Assembly: GCF_008807075.1 (NCBI RefSeq)
Contig: NZ_CP035632.1
Coordinates: 1,116,001 to 1,180,000 of the forward strand
Direction of reading: 5' to 3'
Length of the DNA: 64,000 nucleotides
DNA from: Synechococcus sp. RSCCF101
Lineage (GTDB): Bacteria; Cyanobacteriota; Cyanobacteriia; PCC-6307; Cyanobiaceae
This document shows positions 36,641 to 45,803 of the stretch, piece after piece; position 1 is the first letter of the stretch; each line of letters begins with the position of its first letter. Below the pieces are notes generated by a model. It did not search any database and was not told the origin of the DNA. It saw only the letters and a list, made by a program, of their open reading frames with translations. The translations under genes and the position numbers were made by a program.

Positions 36641-38841
36641 CCATGACCAACCACTCTCATAAGGCCTGGACCGATGAAGGGGGTCACGTCAGGAGCATCC
36701 CCGATCGGATCGTCAGCCTGGTTCAATCTCACATCAGGCCAATCGTTCGAGGCAAAGCCAGGAGCAATGTGGAATTCGGAGCGAAGATCTCAATCTCGGT
36801 GACTGGCACTGGATTTGCGTTCCTGGATCGGCTCAGTTATTCCCCCTATAACGAAGGAGAAGACCTCAAGAGCCAAGCCAGAGCCTACCGACGCCGGCAT
36901 GGTTCTTATCCAGAAGCGATCTGTGCCGATCAGATCTATCGAACCAGGGCGAATCGCTCCTTCTGCCGGCGCCATGGCATTCGCCTGAGTGGTCCCCGCC
37001 TCGGCCGGCCCAAGACTGATCCTGATCTGGTGGCAGCAGAGAGGCAGCAATTTGCCGCAGATCAGCGGCGGCGCAACGCTGTGGAAGGCAAATTCGGCCA
37101 GGGCAAACGCCGCTTTGGCCTCGCCCTGATCCGGGAGAAACTGGCAGCGACGCAGGGTTCAGCGATTGCGATCAATGTGCTGGCGATGAACCTGGAGAAG
37201 CTGCTGGAGCTTCTTTTTGTCCTTGTCGCCTTTTGGCTGCAGATTCTCCTGGGCACAGAGGTCGCTGATGAGCGTGAATCTACGGCCTGTGGCTACCACC
37301 TGATTCCTGCCTGATGAACAGTCGTGCAGGAGGACTAGCGACCGGCTATCGTACTTCTGCTGCGGGCGTGGATTTCTCAGGAGGCCCCAAGTTCCTGAAC
37401 GTGATCGATGAGCACAGCCGCCTCTGCCTGGCCATCCGGGTGGGCAGGCGCTGCAAGGCCAGGGACGTGGTGGCCGTGCTGGAGGAGCTCACCAGCCTCT
37501 ACCCGGCGCCGGCGTTCATCCGGTGCGACAACGGCCCCGAATTCATCGCCCACGCGCTGCGGCGCTGGTGCCAGGGCAGCGGAACCACCACCGCGACCAT
37601 CGAACCGGGATCTCCGTGGCAGAACGGCTTTGCCGAGTCGTTCAACGGACGGTTCAGGGATGAATTCCTCAACACTGAGCTATTCACCACAGCCCCAGAG
37701 GCTCAGATCCTGGCCGATCGTTGGCGCTGGGAGTACAACTCACTCAGGCCGCATTCGGCTCTCCAGGGGCGTACGCCCCTGGAGGCAGTTCAACAGGGAG
37801 CTGCCGCATGACCATGACCACCCACTCTCATAAGGATTGGACCGATAAAGGGGGTCACGTCACTCCTCGTCGCCATGCAGCAGCTTGGCAGCTGGGTTGA
37901 GGTCGTGGACATTGGCGGCCGTGACCACCACCGAATGGATCAGGCCAGAATCCTTGTCCACGCCTGCGTGGGCCTTCATCCCGAAATACCACTGGTTGCC
38001 CTTCCTGGTCTGATGCATCTCCGGATCCCGCTTGCCAACTCTGTTCTTGGTGGAGCTGGTCGCGGCGATCAAGGTGGCATCGACGATCGTGCCCTGCCGC
38101 ATCGTCATCCCCCGCGCGCTGAGGTGGGCCTTGACGGCCTCAAGGATCTGCTCGCCCAACGCGTGCTTCTCCAGCAGGTGGCGGAAGGTCAGGATCGTGG
38201 TCTCATCCGGGATCCGGTCACTAATCAGCTCAATGCCGGCAAAGCGGCGCATCGTGGGCACTTGATCAGAGCCTCTTCCATGGCCGGATCACTGAGCGAA
38301 TACCACTGCTGCAACAGGTGGATCCTCAGCATGGTGGCCAGTGGATACGGAGGCCGGCCCCCCTTCTTGATCGTCTTAGGGTGGTGGGGTTCGATCAGGG
38401 CGATCAGCGCCTCCCAGGGCACGACGGCCTCTATCTCCGAGAGGAACTTCTCGCGTTTGGTCTGCCTCTTGGCTGTGGTCAGCTCATGATCCGAGAAGCC
38501 GAGCTGCTTGCTGCCCATCAGTGCAGACCTGGTCTGTAATCACGAGACCATTCTCGCTTGGACCGTGCTGGTTTCCCAGGATCTCCCTAATGTTCTCGGC
38601 GCGCTGAGGAACCTATTCTTGGCCCAGCGAAACCCGTTGGCAATGACATAGCCATGACGCCATCGGCGTGTCTCAGAAGACCGACGAGCAAGTTCGGGAG
38701 AAAGCAATAGAGCTGGGTAATCACTTTAACGGCCATTGAGCCCAGCGGATTAGGGCGTCGAGGTCGAGTTGGATTGGTTTGTTGAATCAACAACCGCTCA
38801 GCCTGCCGTTGCCAAGCAAGAGATTTCCTTGGCTTGTTGTC

Positions 38842-39561
38842 TCAGGCATAGTTAAAGGCGAGATAATCCTCTGCAAAGATCTCTCTAAGGTGACCCAACG
38901 AGTGTTCTGAGAGTGATTCTATGCATGCTTTTCCGGGGGAGCTTTTGTTTTCGTGGGGAATTGCTAGTGTTTTCCCTGTATAATCTGAGATCACATTCTT
39001 GCAAGATGCCAGCTCCTCAAGCTTGATGATTCTAAGCTGTTCAGGCAGGTTGCTTCCGAGGGCAAGCTGGCTATACTGGGTCTTCATCGCTCTTTCCCTT
39101 TTCAAAGCATCCTGTTTAAAAAACTCATTGAGATCTCCAGTTGCTTTGATGTATGCCTCGCCTGCGGGCCACTGTAAAGGCCAGAATAGATGCTTGGAAT
39201 TATCGTAATCTTGTGATAATTCAGGAAGCGTCAGCCCTGTATTTATTGAGTATTTATCAATGATACCGCTAATAAAACGAAAGAGTGACAAGGCTCGCTC
39301 GAGCGGATGTCTAACTATCGATAAATATCGATAATTGTGAAAGTTCGGATTTTCGCAGGTGGCGAGTACTTCAGAGAGAGAGCTGTGTTTGTGCAGTTTG
39401 AATTTCTTGAGATAGTATTTATCTAGTTCTTCGCCGATTGGAGTGCTCCCCAGCAGTAGATCGTTCCATTTAAGTGTAGGCTCGACTGCAATTTCAAGGC
39501 TGGAGCCTCCAGTCTTGTGGAGATGGATAAAAATATATTCCCTAGAGTTGCAGATAATCAT
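38842..39561 (-). CDS. Sulfotransferase-family protein
   Basis: About 239 residues from ATG 39561; ATG 39615 is an alternative. EYIFIHLHKTGGSSLEIAVE is the P-loop-like PAPS 5' motif and YLSIVRHPLERALSLFRFI the 3'-phosphate motif of Sulfotransfer_2 proteins. It is AT-richer than the surrounding IS DNA and sits alone between IS-G1 and IS-C3. It probably sulfates a carbohydrate, in keeping with the other sulfotransferases at 11265 and 54389. Confidence 0.83.
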   Translation of the reverse strand: MIICNSREYIFIHLHKTGGSSLEIAVEPTLKWNDLLLGSTPIGEELDKYYLKKFKLHKHSSLSEVLATCENPNFHNYRYLSIVRHPLERALSLFRFISGIIDKYSINTGLTLPELSQDYDNSKHLFWPLQWPAGEAYIKATGDLNEFFKQDALKRERAMKTQYSQLALGSNLPEQLRIIKLEELASCKNVISDYTGKTLAIPHENKSSPGKACIESLSEHSLGHLREIFAEDYLAFNYA

Positions 39562-39847
39562 GATTGCAGTACTTACCTGTTGCAGGGCGTTTGGTTTATT
39601 CGCTAATCGTAGCATCTGGCTGTGACTGCCTAAGAGTTCGCTGAAAACCCCCTTCACCTCTGCGAAAATCAGGAAACTGCCCAGCTGAGATGCGAAGTCA
39701 GTAGCAGCGCAGCGGTTCTCAGTTCTCCTACGTCTCGATCGCCTCAATCCAACCTGATGTGATCTGTGAGGTGGTCTGGTTTTTCTGGACAGGTCCCATC
39801 GTTAACCTCTGAGGCGGGGCACCGCCCCTGAGAAGGGGCTCCCACCA

Positions 39848-40135
39848 ATGAGCAAGCGCCGAACCCACAGCCCTGAGTTCAAGGCAAAGGTCGCCATGGA
39901 GGCGATCAGCGGCCGCAAAACGATCCAGGAGATCGCCGCCGACCACGCGATTCACCCGATCCAGGTGAGCCAGTGGAAGAAGCAGCTCCTGGATGGAGCG
40001 AGCGACCTGTTTACCAGGGGCAAGAAGAGCAAGGACAAGGAGGACGGTCAGGCCAGGGAGGCGGAGCTGTTCCAGCAGATCGGCCGCCTTCAGATGGAGC
40101 TGGAGTGGCTCAAAAAAAAGTCTCAGCTCCTGTGA
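39848..40135 (+). CDS. IS3-family OrfA (IS-C3)
   Basis: 95 residues, MSKRRTHSPEFKAKVAMEAI start, differing from the other copies by FTRGKKSKD. The eight-A run is kept before the TGA. Confidence 0.9.
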   Translation: MSKRRTHSPEFKAKVAMEAISGRKTIQEIAADHAIHPIQVSQWKKQLLDGASDLFTRGKKSKDKEDGQAREAELFQQIGRLQMELEWLKKKSQLL

Positions 40136-40246
40136 GGCCATGAACTCCGCAGCCTGGTCGATCACGACCACAGCCAGCTCAGCATCAGCCGGCAGTGTGC
40201 CCTCCTGGGTCTCCCACGATCCACGCTCTACTACCGACCAACACCG

Positions 40247-41017
40247 GTGCGGCAGTCGACGCTACGGATCATGGCCAGGATTGATGCCCTCTACCTGGAG
40301 GATCCCTGCAGCGGCAGCCGACGGATCGTGGCCTACCTGGCCAGGGAAGGGATCCCGATCAGCCGTGACCGCGTGCGAAACCTCATGCGCCGCATGGGTT
40401 TACGGGCGATCTACCAGAGACCTCGAACCACGATTCCAGGCGAGCCATCGGAGCGATTCCCCTGCCTGGTGGACATCGATGAGATCCACACCGTGGACCA
40501 GGTCTGGGCTACCGATATCACCTACATCCCACTGCAGAAGGGCTTTCTCTATCTGGTGGCGATCATGGATCTCCACTCAAGGCATGTCCTCAGCTGGAGG
40601 CTCTCCAACAGCCTTGACACGGAGTTCTGCCTGGATGCCTTGGAGATGGCCCTCTCCGATGGGCGAAAGCCAGAGATCTTCCATTCCGATCAGGGCTGCC
40701 AGTTCACCTCTGCTGAGTTCGTCGCCAGGCTGCAGAAGGAGGGAATCAGGATCAGCTGGTCCGGCAGGAAGCGCTGCTACGACAACATCCTGGTCGAGCG
40801 ACTCTGGAGGACGCTCAAGTATGAGGAGGTCTACCTGCATGCTTACAGCGATGGCTGGGAAGCAGAAGTCAGCCTGGCCCGCTTCCTGTGGAGGTACGGC
40901 CATGTGAGACCCCACAGTGCCCTGGGAGGCAGAACTCCCAATCAGGTCTACAATGAGACCGAACCCAGTTCCTCCCGTCCGGGGTTAACGATGTCAGGCG
41001 CCAACACTGTCCAATAA
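40247..41017 (+). CDS. IS3-family OrfB DDE transposase (IS-C3)
   Basis: About 256 residues from 40247, with ATG 40271 the internal start seen in other copies. The same DDE blocks are present (TDITYIPLQKGFLYLVAI, HSDQGCQFTSAEF, NILVERLWRTLKYEEVY). In this copy orfB is in the same frame as orfA with only a TGA between them, unlike copies C1 and C2. Confidence 0.88.
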   Translation: MRQSTLRIMARIDALYLEDPCSGSRRIVAYLAREGIPISRDRVRNLMRRMGLRAIYQRPRTTIPGEPSERFPCLVDIDEIHTVDQVWATDITYIPLQKGFLYLVAIMDLHSRHVLSWRLSNSLDTEFCLDALEMALSDGRKPEIFHSDQGCQFTSAEFVARLQKEGIRISWSGRKRCYDNILVERLWRTLKYEEVYLHAYSDGWEAEVSLARFLWRYGHVRPHSALGGRTPNQVYNETEPSSSRPGLTMSGANTVQ

Positions 41018-41032
41018 AAGGCACCCACCTCA

Positions 41033-41225
41033 CTGTACGCATCAGAAGGCCGGCCATCGGTTCCGCCGGACCAGTTGCTTCTGGTGTCACTGCTGCAGGC
41101 GTTCTACGGCATCCGCTCGGAGTGGCTGTTGTTGGAGCAGCTCGACTACAACCTGTTGTTCCGCAGGTTTGTGGGCTTGAGCCCCTGTCCGGCGACAATC
41201 TGGTTGAGAGGCGCATTGCATCGTT
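41033..41225 (+). mobile_element. IS5-like transposase N-terminal fragment
   Basis: Reads GRPSVPPDQLLLVSLLQAFY and LLLEQLDYNLLFRRFVGLS, the DUF772-type start of IS5-family transposases, then loses similarity. No ends visible. Confidence 0.6.
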
Positions 41226-42805
41226 GATCCAGTTACCGGTCTAGGGTTGTTGCATCAATGCCTGATTCGGCGTGGCGGCCATGCCGAGGGTTTCGGCGAG
41301 TGGGTGGCGTGAGGCTGGAGCGGCCGGCCCTGATCCGCAGCGCCGGCGCGCCGCTCTGGCGGCGGCCCGCAAGCGCTACGGGGACCTGAGCGCTGCGGGC
41401 AAGAAGACAGTTCTCGATGAGCTGGAGCTGCTCACCGGCTACCACCGCAAATCCTTGCTGCGTCTGCTCAACCGTCGTCCCTCCCCGCCGCCGGATGGAG
41501 CGCGGGCCATGGATGAGAACGCTGAGCCCAAATCCCATCCCCGCCGGGGCTATGGCCCGGAGGCTGCAGCGGCCCTGGTGCCCCTGTGGGAGGCGAGTGA
41601 CCGGCTCTGCGGCAAGCGTCTGGCGGCCTTGCTGCCTCTGTTGGTGGAATCGCTGGAGCACCACGGCCACCTGTCCCTGGAGCCGGCTGTGCGCGAGCAG
41701 GTGCTCTCGATGAGCAGCGCCACGATCGATCGGTTGCTGGCACCGATTCGCAGAGCCAGTGGCGGCAACAACTGGAGGCGGCCAACCGCGGGCCTACAGC
41801 GCCGTCCGGCGGCGGGTGCCGGTGCGCACGTTCAAGGGCTGGGATGAGCATCACGAGCCTGGCTGGCTGGAGATCGATCTGGTGGCTCACTGCGGCGGGC
41901 GGATGCAGGGGCCGTTTCTCTGGACCCTGATGGCCACCGACATCGCCACGGGCTGGAGTGAAAGCGTGCCGATCCTGCTGCGCGATGGCGCCGTTGTGCT
42001 CACAGCCCTGCAGCTGATTCGCCGGCAGCTGCCGTTCCCGCTGCGGGGCATCGATGCCGACAACGACCCCGTGTTCATGAACAGCCTGATGGAGGCCTGG
42101 TGCGACCGGCCGGGGCACCAGATCGTGCTGACCCGCTCTCGGGCCTACCAGAGCAACGACCAGGCCTGGGTGGAGCAGAAGAACGGGATGCTGGTTCGCC
42201 GGGTGGTGGGCTACCAGCGGTTGGAAGGCCTGGACGCCGCCCAGGTGCTGGGAGAGCTGTATGGCGCGATGCGCCTGTTCACCAATCTGTTCCAGCCGTC
42301 GTTCAAGCTCAAACGCAGTGAACGCGATGGCGGCCGGATCAAGCGGCAGCACCACCCGCCCCGCACACCTCTGCAGCGGTTGATCAGGAGCGGCGCCCTG
42401 TCTGCTGAGCAGGCCGAGGCGCTGCAGCATCTGCAGCGCGGCACGGACCCGGTGGTGTTGCGGAGCACCATCCCCCGCTGTCAGGGGCAGCTGGCCGTGC
42501 TGGCCAGTGGCGACCACGGAACAGGAGAGCAGCCCGCACCCAGGCCCGGGATCTGGCAGCGGAGAACCGATCACTGGAGGTGTTCCTGGGCGGGCTGCAG
42601 GCCCTGTGGCACAGCAACCAGCCCAGGCGCCGCAAGCCACGGCCCCGCAACGGTCGACGCTCCAGGCCCGATCCGTTTGAGCCGGATGTGGCACGGATCG
42701 AGCAGTGGCTGGCAGCCGAGCCCTTGATCAGGGCCAGAACTCTTCTGGACCGGCTGATCCAACACAACCCAGAGCGCTACGGAGAGCGGCATCTGCGCAC
42801 CCTGC
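41226..42805 (+). mobile_element. IS-J, rve/ISNCY-like element remnant
   Basis: Holds one transposase gene damaged by frameshifts and cut at its 3' end by IS-E2. No inverted repeats were recognised, so the left limit is approximate. Confidence 0.65.
41272..42805 (+). pseudogene. Integrase-core (rve, ISNCY-type) transposase, frameshifted
   Basis: The first part (YGDLSAAGKKTVLDELELLT, GYHRKSLLRLLNRR, SSATIDRLLAPIRRAS) ends out of frame near 41800. The next frame gives RRVPVRTFKGWDEHHEPGWL, EIDLVAHCGG, GIDADNDPVFMNSLMEAWC and QSNDQAWVEQKNGMLVRRVV, the DDE-like core. A second shift near 42500 leads to RPDPFEPDVARIEQWLAAEP. The end is lost at IS-E2. Confidence 0.8.
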
Positions 42806-42856
42806 TGACGTGACCCCCTTCATCGGTCCAGGCCTTATGAGAGTGGTTGGTCATGG

Positions 42857-43666
42857 TCATGCAGCAGCTCCTTGTTGAGCTGCCTCCAGGGGCGTACGCC
42901 CCTGGAGGGCCGAATGCGGCCTGAGGGAGTTGTACTCCCAGCGCCAGCGGTCGGCCAGGATCTGAGCTTCTGGGGCTGTGGTGAACAGCTCGGTGTTGAG
43001 GAACTCATCCCTGAATCTCCCGTTGAACGACTCGGCAAAGCCGTTCTGCCACGGGGAACCTGGCTCGATCGTGGCCGTTGTCGTGCCGCTGGTCCTGCAC
43101 CAACGCCGTAAGGCGTGGGCGATGAATTCAGGGCCGTTGTCGCACCGGATGAACGCCGGTGCCGGGTAGAGGCTGGTGAGTTCCTCCAGCACGGCCACCA
43201 CGTCCCTGGCCTTGCAACGCCTGCCCACCCGGATGGCCAGGCAGAGGCGGCTGTGCTCATCGATCACGTTCAGGAACTTGAGCCGCCGGCCATCGGCCGT
43301 GGCATCGAACTGGAAGTCCATGGCCCACACCTGGTGGGGATGCTCGGCCTGATGGCGACGCACTGAGCCGTCCGCTGGCCGTGCCCGCTTCTGCTTTCTG
43401 GGGGTGGGCCGCTGCAAACCCTCCTCCCGCCAGATCCGTTGCACCCGCTTGTGATTCACGCTCCAGCCCTCGCGCCGCAGCACGCGGTGGGCCATCCGCC
43501 GGCCCCAGCGGATGTGCTCAGCGGCGATCTCCCTCAGCCGGTGCCGCAGCTTGGTCTCCTCGACCCCAGGGGCCCTGCCGCCATGGCGTTGGGTGCTGCG
43601 GTTCTGACCCACAACCCGGCAGGTGAACCGCTCCGATGCCCGGTAACGCTGCTGCAGGACGACCAC
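42857..43666 (-). CDS. IS407-like OrfB DDE transposase (IS-E2)
   Basis: 269 residues with complete DDE blocks, identical in plan to the other IS-E OrfB proteins. It is separated from its orfA by IS-E1, so the OrfAB fusion cannot form here. Confidence 0.87.
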   Translation of the reverse strand: MVVLQQRYRASERFTCRVVGQNRSTQRHGGRAPGVEETKLRHRLREIAAEHIRWGRRMAHRVLRREGWSVNHKRVQRIWREEGLQRPTPRKQKRARPADGSVRRHQAEHPHQVWAMDFQFDATADGRRLKFLNVIDEHSRLCLAIRVGRRCKARDVVAVLEELTSLYPAPAFIRCDNGPEFIAHALRRWCRTSGTTTATIEPGSPWQNGFAESFNGRFRDEFLNTELFTTAPEAQILADRWRWEYNSLRPHSALQGRTPLEAAQQGAAA

Positions 43667-43773
43667 CGCCCTGCGCCGGCGTTCCGGGCTCAGAAGTTTT
43701 GACGTGGACCCCGAAAACCGGTCCAGGGTGAATGAGAGTCCTCAACCGGCCAGACAGGGCCGGGGACTTCACC

Positions 43774-44052
43774 ATGAAACGAATCCGTCACACTCCAGAG
43801 CAGATCATCCGCAAGCTCAAAACCGCCGAGCAGCTGATCGCCCAGGGCAAGACCGTCACCGAGGTCTGCCGCGTGATCGAGGTGACGCAGCCGACCTATC
43901 ACCGCTGGCGTCAGCAGTACGGCGGCATGCAGGCCGAGGAGGCCAAGCGGCTGACTCAGCTGGAGAAGGAGAACGCTCGGCTCAAAAAGCTGCTGGCAGA
44001 GGCGGAACTGGAAAAGGCGATGCTCAAAGATCTTGCCGAGGGAAACTTCTGA
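43774..44052 (+). CDS. IS407-like OrfA (IS-E1)
   Basis: 92 residues from MKRIRHTPEQIIRKLK, with helix-turn-helix (TEVCRVIEVTQPTYHRWR) and coiled coil. GGGAAAC then TTC TGA closes the frame. Intact. Confidence 0.9.
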   Translation: MKRIRHTPEQIIRKLKTAEQLIAQGKTVTEVCRVIEVTQPTYHRWRQQYGGMQAEEAKRLTQLEKENARLKKLLAEAELEKAMLKDLAEGNF

Positions 44053-44075
44053 GCCCGGAACGCCGGCGCAGGGCG

Positions 44076-44885
44076 GTGGTCGTCCTGCAGCAGCGTTACC
44101 GGGCATCGGAGCGGTTCACCTGCCGGGTTGTGGGTCAGAACCGCAGCACCCAACGCCATGGCGGCAGGGCCCCTGGGGTCGAGGAGACCAAGCTGCGGCA
44201 CCGGCTGAGGGAGATCGCCGCTGAGCACATCCGCTGGGGCCGGCGGATGGCCCACCGCGTGCTGCGGCGCGAGGGCTGGAGCGTGAATCACAAGCGGGTG
44301 CAACGGATCTGGCGGGAGGAGGGTTTGCAGCGGCCCACCCCCAGAAAGCAGAAGCGGGCACGGCCAGCGGACGGCTCAGTGCGGCGCCACAGGGCCGAGC
44401 ATCCCCACCAGGTGTGGGCCATGGACTTCCAGTTCGATGCCACGGCCGATGGCCGGCGGCTCAAGTTTCTGAACGTGATCGATGAGCACAGCCGCCTCTG
44501 CCTGGCCATCCGGGTGGGCAGGCGCTGCAAGGCCAGGGACGTGGTGGCCGTGCTGGAGGAACTCACCAGCCTCTACCCGGCACCGGCGTTCATCCGGTGC
44601 GACAACGGCCCTGAATTCATCGCCCACGCCTTACGGCGTTGGTGCAGGACCAGCGGCACGACAACGGCCACGATCGAGCCAGGTTCCCCGTGGCAGAACG
44701 GCTTTGCCGAGTCGTTCAACGGGAGATTCAGGGATGAGTTCCTCAACACCGAGCTGTTCACCACAGCCCCAGAAGCTCAGATCCTGGCCGACCGCTGGCG
44801 CTGGGAGTACAACTCCCTCAGGCCGCATTCGGCCCTCCAGGGGCGTACGCCCCTGGAGGCAGCTCAACAAGGAGCTGCTGCATGA
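44076..44885 (+). CDS. IS407-like OrfB DDE transposase (IS-E1)
   Basis: 269 residues from GTG 44076. The -1 frame continues upstream through SPERRRRA to the slippery site, so an OrfAB fusion of about 370 residues is expected. All three DDE blocks are present. A perfect 24-base palindrome lies at 44835-44858 in the codons for LQGRTPLE. This and IS-E3 are the best candidates for active IS-E copies. Confidence 0.9.
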   Translation: MVVLQQRYRASERFTCRVVGQNRSTQRHGGRAPGVEETKLRHRLREIAAEHIRWGRRMAHRVLRREGWSVNHKRVQRIWREEGLQRPTPRKQKRARPADGSVRRHRAEHPHQVWAMDFQFDATADGRRLKFLNVIDEHSRLCLAIRVGRRCKARDVVAVLEELTSLYPAPAFIRCDNGPEFIAHALRRWCRTSGTTTATIEPGSPWQNGFAESFNGRFRDEFLNTELFTTAPEAQILADRWRWEYNSLRPHSALQGRTPLEAAQQGAAA

Positions 44886-44933
44886 CCATGACCAACCACT
44901 CTCATAAGGCCTGGACCGATGAAGGGGGTCACG

Positions 44934-45209
44934 TCAGTTTCCCTCGGCAAGATCTTTGAGCATCGCCTTTTCCAGTTCCGCCTCTGCCAGCAGCTTTTTG
45001 AGCCGAGCGTTCTCCTTCTCCAGCTGAGTCAGCCGCTTGGCCTCCTCGGCCTGCATGCCGCCGTACTGCTGACGCCAGCGGTGATAGGTCGGCTGCGTCA
45101 CCTCGATCACGCGGCAGACATCGGTGACGGTCTTGCCCTGGGCGATCAGCTGCTCGGCGGTTTTGAGCTTGCGGATGATCTGCTCTGGAGTGTGACGGAT
45201 TCGTTTCAT
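44934..45209 (-). CDS. IS407-like OrfA (IS-E2), stop supplied by IS-E1
   Basis: Starts MKRIRHTPEQ and runs through the coiled coil to LAEGN. The IS-E1 end then provides TGA directly after GGGAAAC. The protein is only one residue shorter than normal OrfA. Confidence 0.8.
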   Translation of the reverse strand: MKRIRHTPEQIIRKLKTAEQLIAQGKTVTDVCRVIEVTQPTYHRWRQQYGGMQAEEAKRLTQLEKENARLKKLLAEAELEKAMLKDLAEGN

Positions 45210-45283
45210 GGTGAAGTCCCCGGCCCTGTCTGGCCGGTTGAGGACTCTCATTCACCCTGGACCGGTTTCCGGGGTCCACGTCA

Positions 45284-45703
45284 CTGGGATTTGATCCCCC
45301 TCGATCCCAGACCAGGGGCTCATTCAGGACGAGTTGGCCTGGGCCCAACGCGCAACAGGCTCCTAGAGCCGGACGTTCTCCTTCTCCAGCTGGGTGAGCC
45401 GTTTGGCCTCCTCGGCCTGCATCCCTCCAAACTGCTGCCGCCAGAGGTGGTAGGTCGGCTGCGTCACCTCGATCACGCGGCAGACCTCGGTGACGGTTTT
45501 GCCCTGGGCGATCAGCTGCTCGGCCGTTTACTGCTTCGCAAGAGCCTTCGGCTAGAGCTTGCGGATGATCTGCTCCGGCGTGTAACGGATTCGTTTCATG
45601 GTGCGGTCCTCGGTCCAGCCTGGCCGGCTGATGACTCTCATTTACCCTGGACCGATCTCCGGGGTCCACGTCAGGACCTGTCCAGAAAAACCAGACCACC
45701 TCA
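45284..45703 (-). mobile_element. Mosaic of IS-G, IS-E and IS-C end fragments
   Basis: 45284-45364 matches the IS-G end (CTGGGATTTGATCCCC). 45365-45673 is the orfA end of an IS-E copy (E6), with a 25-base insertion at 45530-45554. 45674-45703 is the left tip of IS-C (CCAGAAAAACCAGACC, minus orientation). Nothing here is functional. Confidence 0.8.
45530..45554. repeat. Double-hairpin repeat inside IS-E6 orfA
   Basis: Twenty-five bases interrupt the orfA relic: CTTCGCAAG then AGCCTTCGGCT, two adjacent small palindromes ending in TA. A near copy in reverse orientation is at 50548-50572. Confidence 0.5.
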
Positions 45704-45803
45704 GGCCTTGCCTCCTTTCCACGAGGTACCTAAGTTAATGAATGCCCATAACTCAGGACAGAGCATTGGTTGATGCTCGGTTCAGCAAAGTGAAATCACT
45801 ACT

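Larger units (their letters stand above)
35456..36691 (+). mobile_element. IS-E5, IS407-like element, 1236 bp
   Basis: Complete ends with a 4-bp duplication, GGAG (35452-35455 and 36692-36695). It is the innermost level of the nest and one base shorter than other IS-E copies because of a deletion in orfA. Confidence 0.95.
34492..37314 (+). pseudogene. IS5/IS1182-type transposase, frameshifted and interrupted (IS-F)
   Basis: ATG 34492 opens MLAIRRIPAEKLPRVFHMYR ... FEDFFLPFGGK. An extra AG near 34612 breaks the frame, and the homology continues in the next frame (DNRWIKLAELIPWDELEDDY, PYLQFFLGLEAYQYSAPFDP, LLIDATCVPADIRYPTDLSL). IS-E5 then interrupts it. The end is at 36692-37314 (YNEGEDLKSQARAYRRRHG, ADQIYRTRANRSFCRRHGI). 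Inactive. Confidence 0.88.
34428..37387 (+). mobile_element. IS-F, IS5/IS1182-like element split by IS-E5
   Basis: Inverted ends GGGCCTCCTGAGAAA and TTTCTCAGGAGGCCC are flanked by a 6-bp duplication, CAAGTT (34422-34427 and 37388-37393). Without IS-E5 it is about 1.72 kb. Confidence 0.9.
34009..37811 (+). pseudogene. IS407-like OrfB transposase interrupted by IS-F (IS-E4)
   Basis: The N-terminal half ([20 protein letters not shown] ... [19 protein letters not shown]) runs to 34427. The C-terminal half resumes at 37388 ([52 protein letters not shown]). IS-F with its CAAGTT duplication separates them. Confidence 0.88.
33660..37862 (+). mobile_element. IS-E4, IS407-like element split by IS-F
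   Basis: Ends TGACGTGGACC and GGGGGTCACGTCA with a CTCC target duplication. Removing IS-F and its 6-bp duplication leaves 1237 bp, the standard IS-E length. Confidence 0.92.
33387..38518 (-). pseudogene. IS5-family transposase, frameshifted and interrupted (IS-G1)
   Basis: The N-terminus (MGSKQLGFSDHELTTAKRQT ... PPYPLATMLRIHLLQQWYSL) is followed by a one-base loss near 38262. A second frame (MRRFAGIELISDRIPDETTI ... VDATLIAATSSTKNR, WYFGMKAHAGVDKDSG) runs to the IS-E4 insertion. Beyond it, VVYGDAGYQGIAKRPEMKG and VRAKVEHPFRVIKQQFGF complete the DDE fold. Two lesions make it inactive. Confidence 0.88.
33306..38588 (-). mobile_element. IS-G1, IS5-like element split by IS-E4
   Basis: The C-terminal part lies at 33306-33659 and the N-terminal part at 37863-38588. 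IS-E4 sits between them with a CTCC duplication (33656-33659 and 37863-37866). The outer ends are approximate, set by matches with other IS-G pieces (CTGGGATTTGATCCCC at the left, GGTTTCCCAGGATCT at the right). This is the outermost layer of a four-level nest. Confidence 0.82.
39767..41032 (+). mobile_element. IS-C3, IS3-family element, 1266 bp
   Basis: Complete ends and a CTG duplication (39764-39766 and 41033-41035). It is one base shorter than C1 and C2, the difference lying between orfA and orfB (GAGGCCATG against GAGGCTCATG). Confidence 0.95.
43700..44936 (+). mobile_element. IS-E1, IS407-like element, 1237 bp
   Basis: Complete ends and a GTTT duplication (43696-43699 and 44937-44940). 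It is inserted in the opposite orientation inside another copy of itself, exactly in that copy's slippery heptamer. Confidence 0.95.
42806..45283 (-). mobile_element. IS-E2, IS407-like element split by IS-E1
   Basis: Left end at 42806 (TGACGTGACCCCC), right end at 45283 (GGTCCACGTCA). Removing IS-E1 and its 4-bp duplication leaves the full IS-E length. The flanking tetramers are CTGC and CTGG, not identical, and the two sides are different IS relics, so a deletion or recombination followed. Confidence 0.9.

Noticed and set aside
42806-45283. A 4-bp target duplication for IS-E2
   Set aside because: The flanking tetramers are CTGC and CTGG and the flanks are different relics, so a true duplication cannot be claimed.
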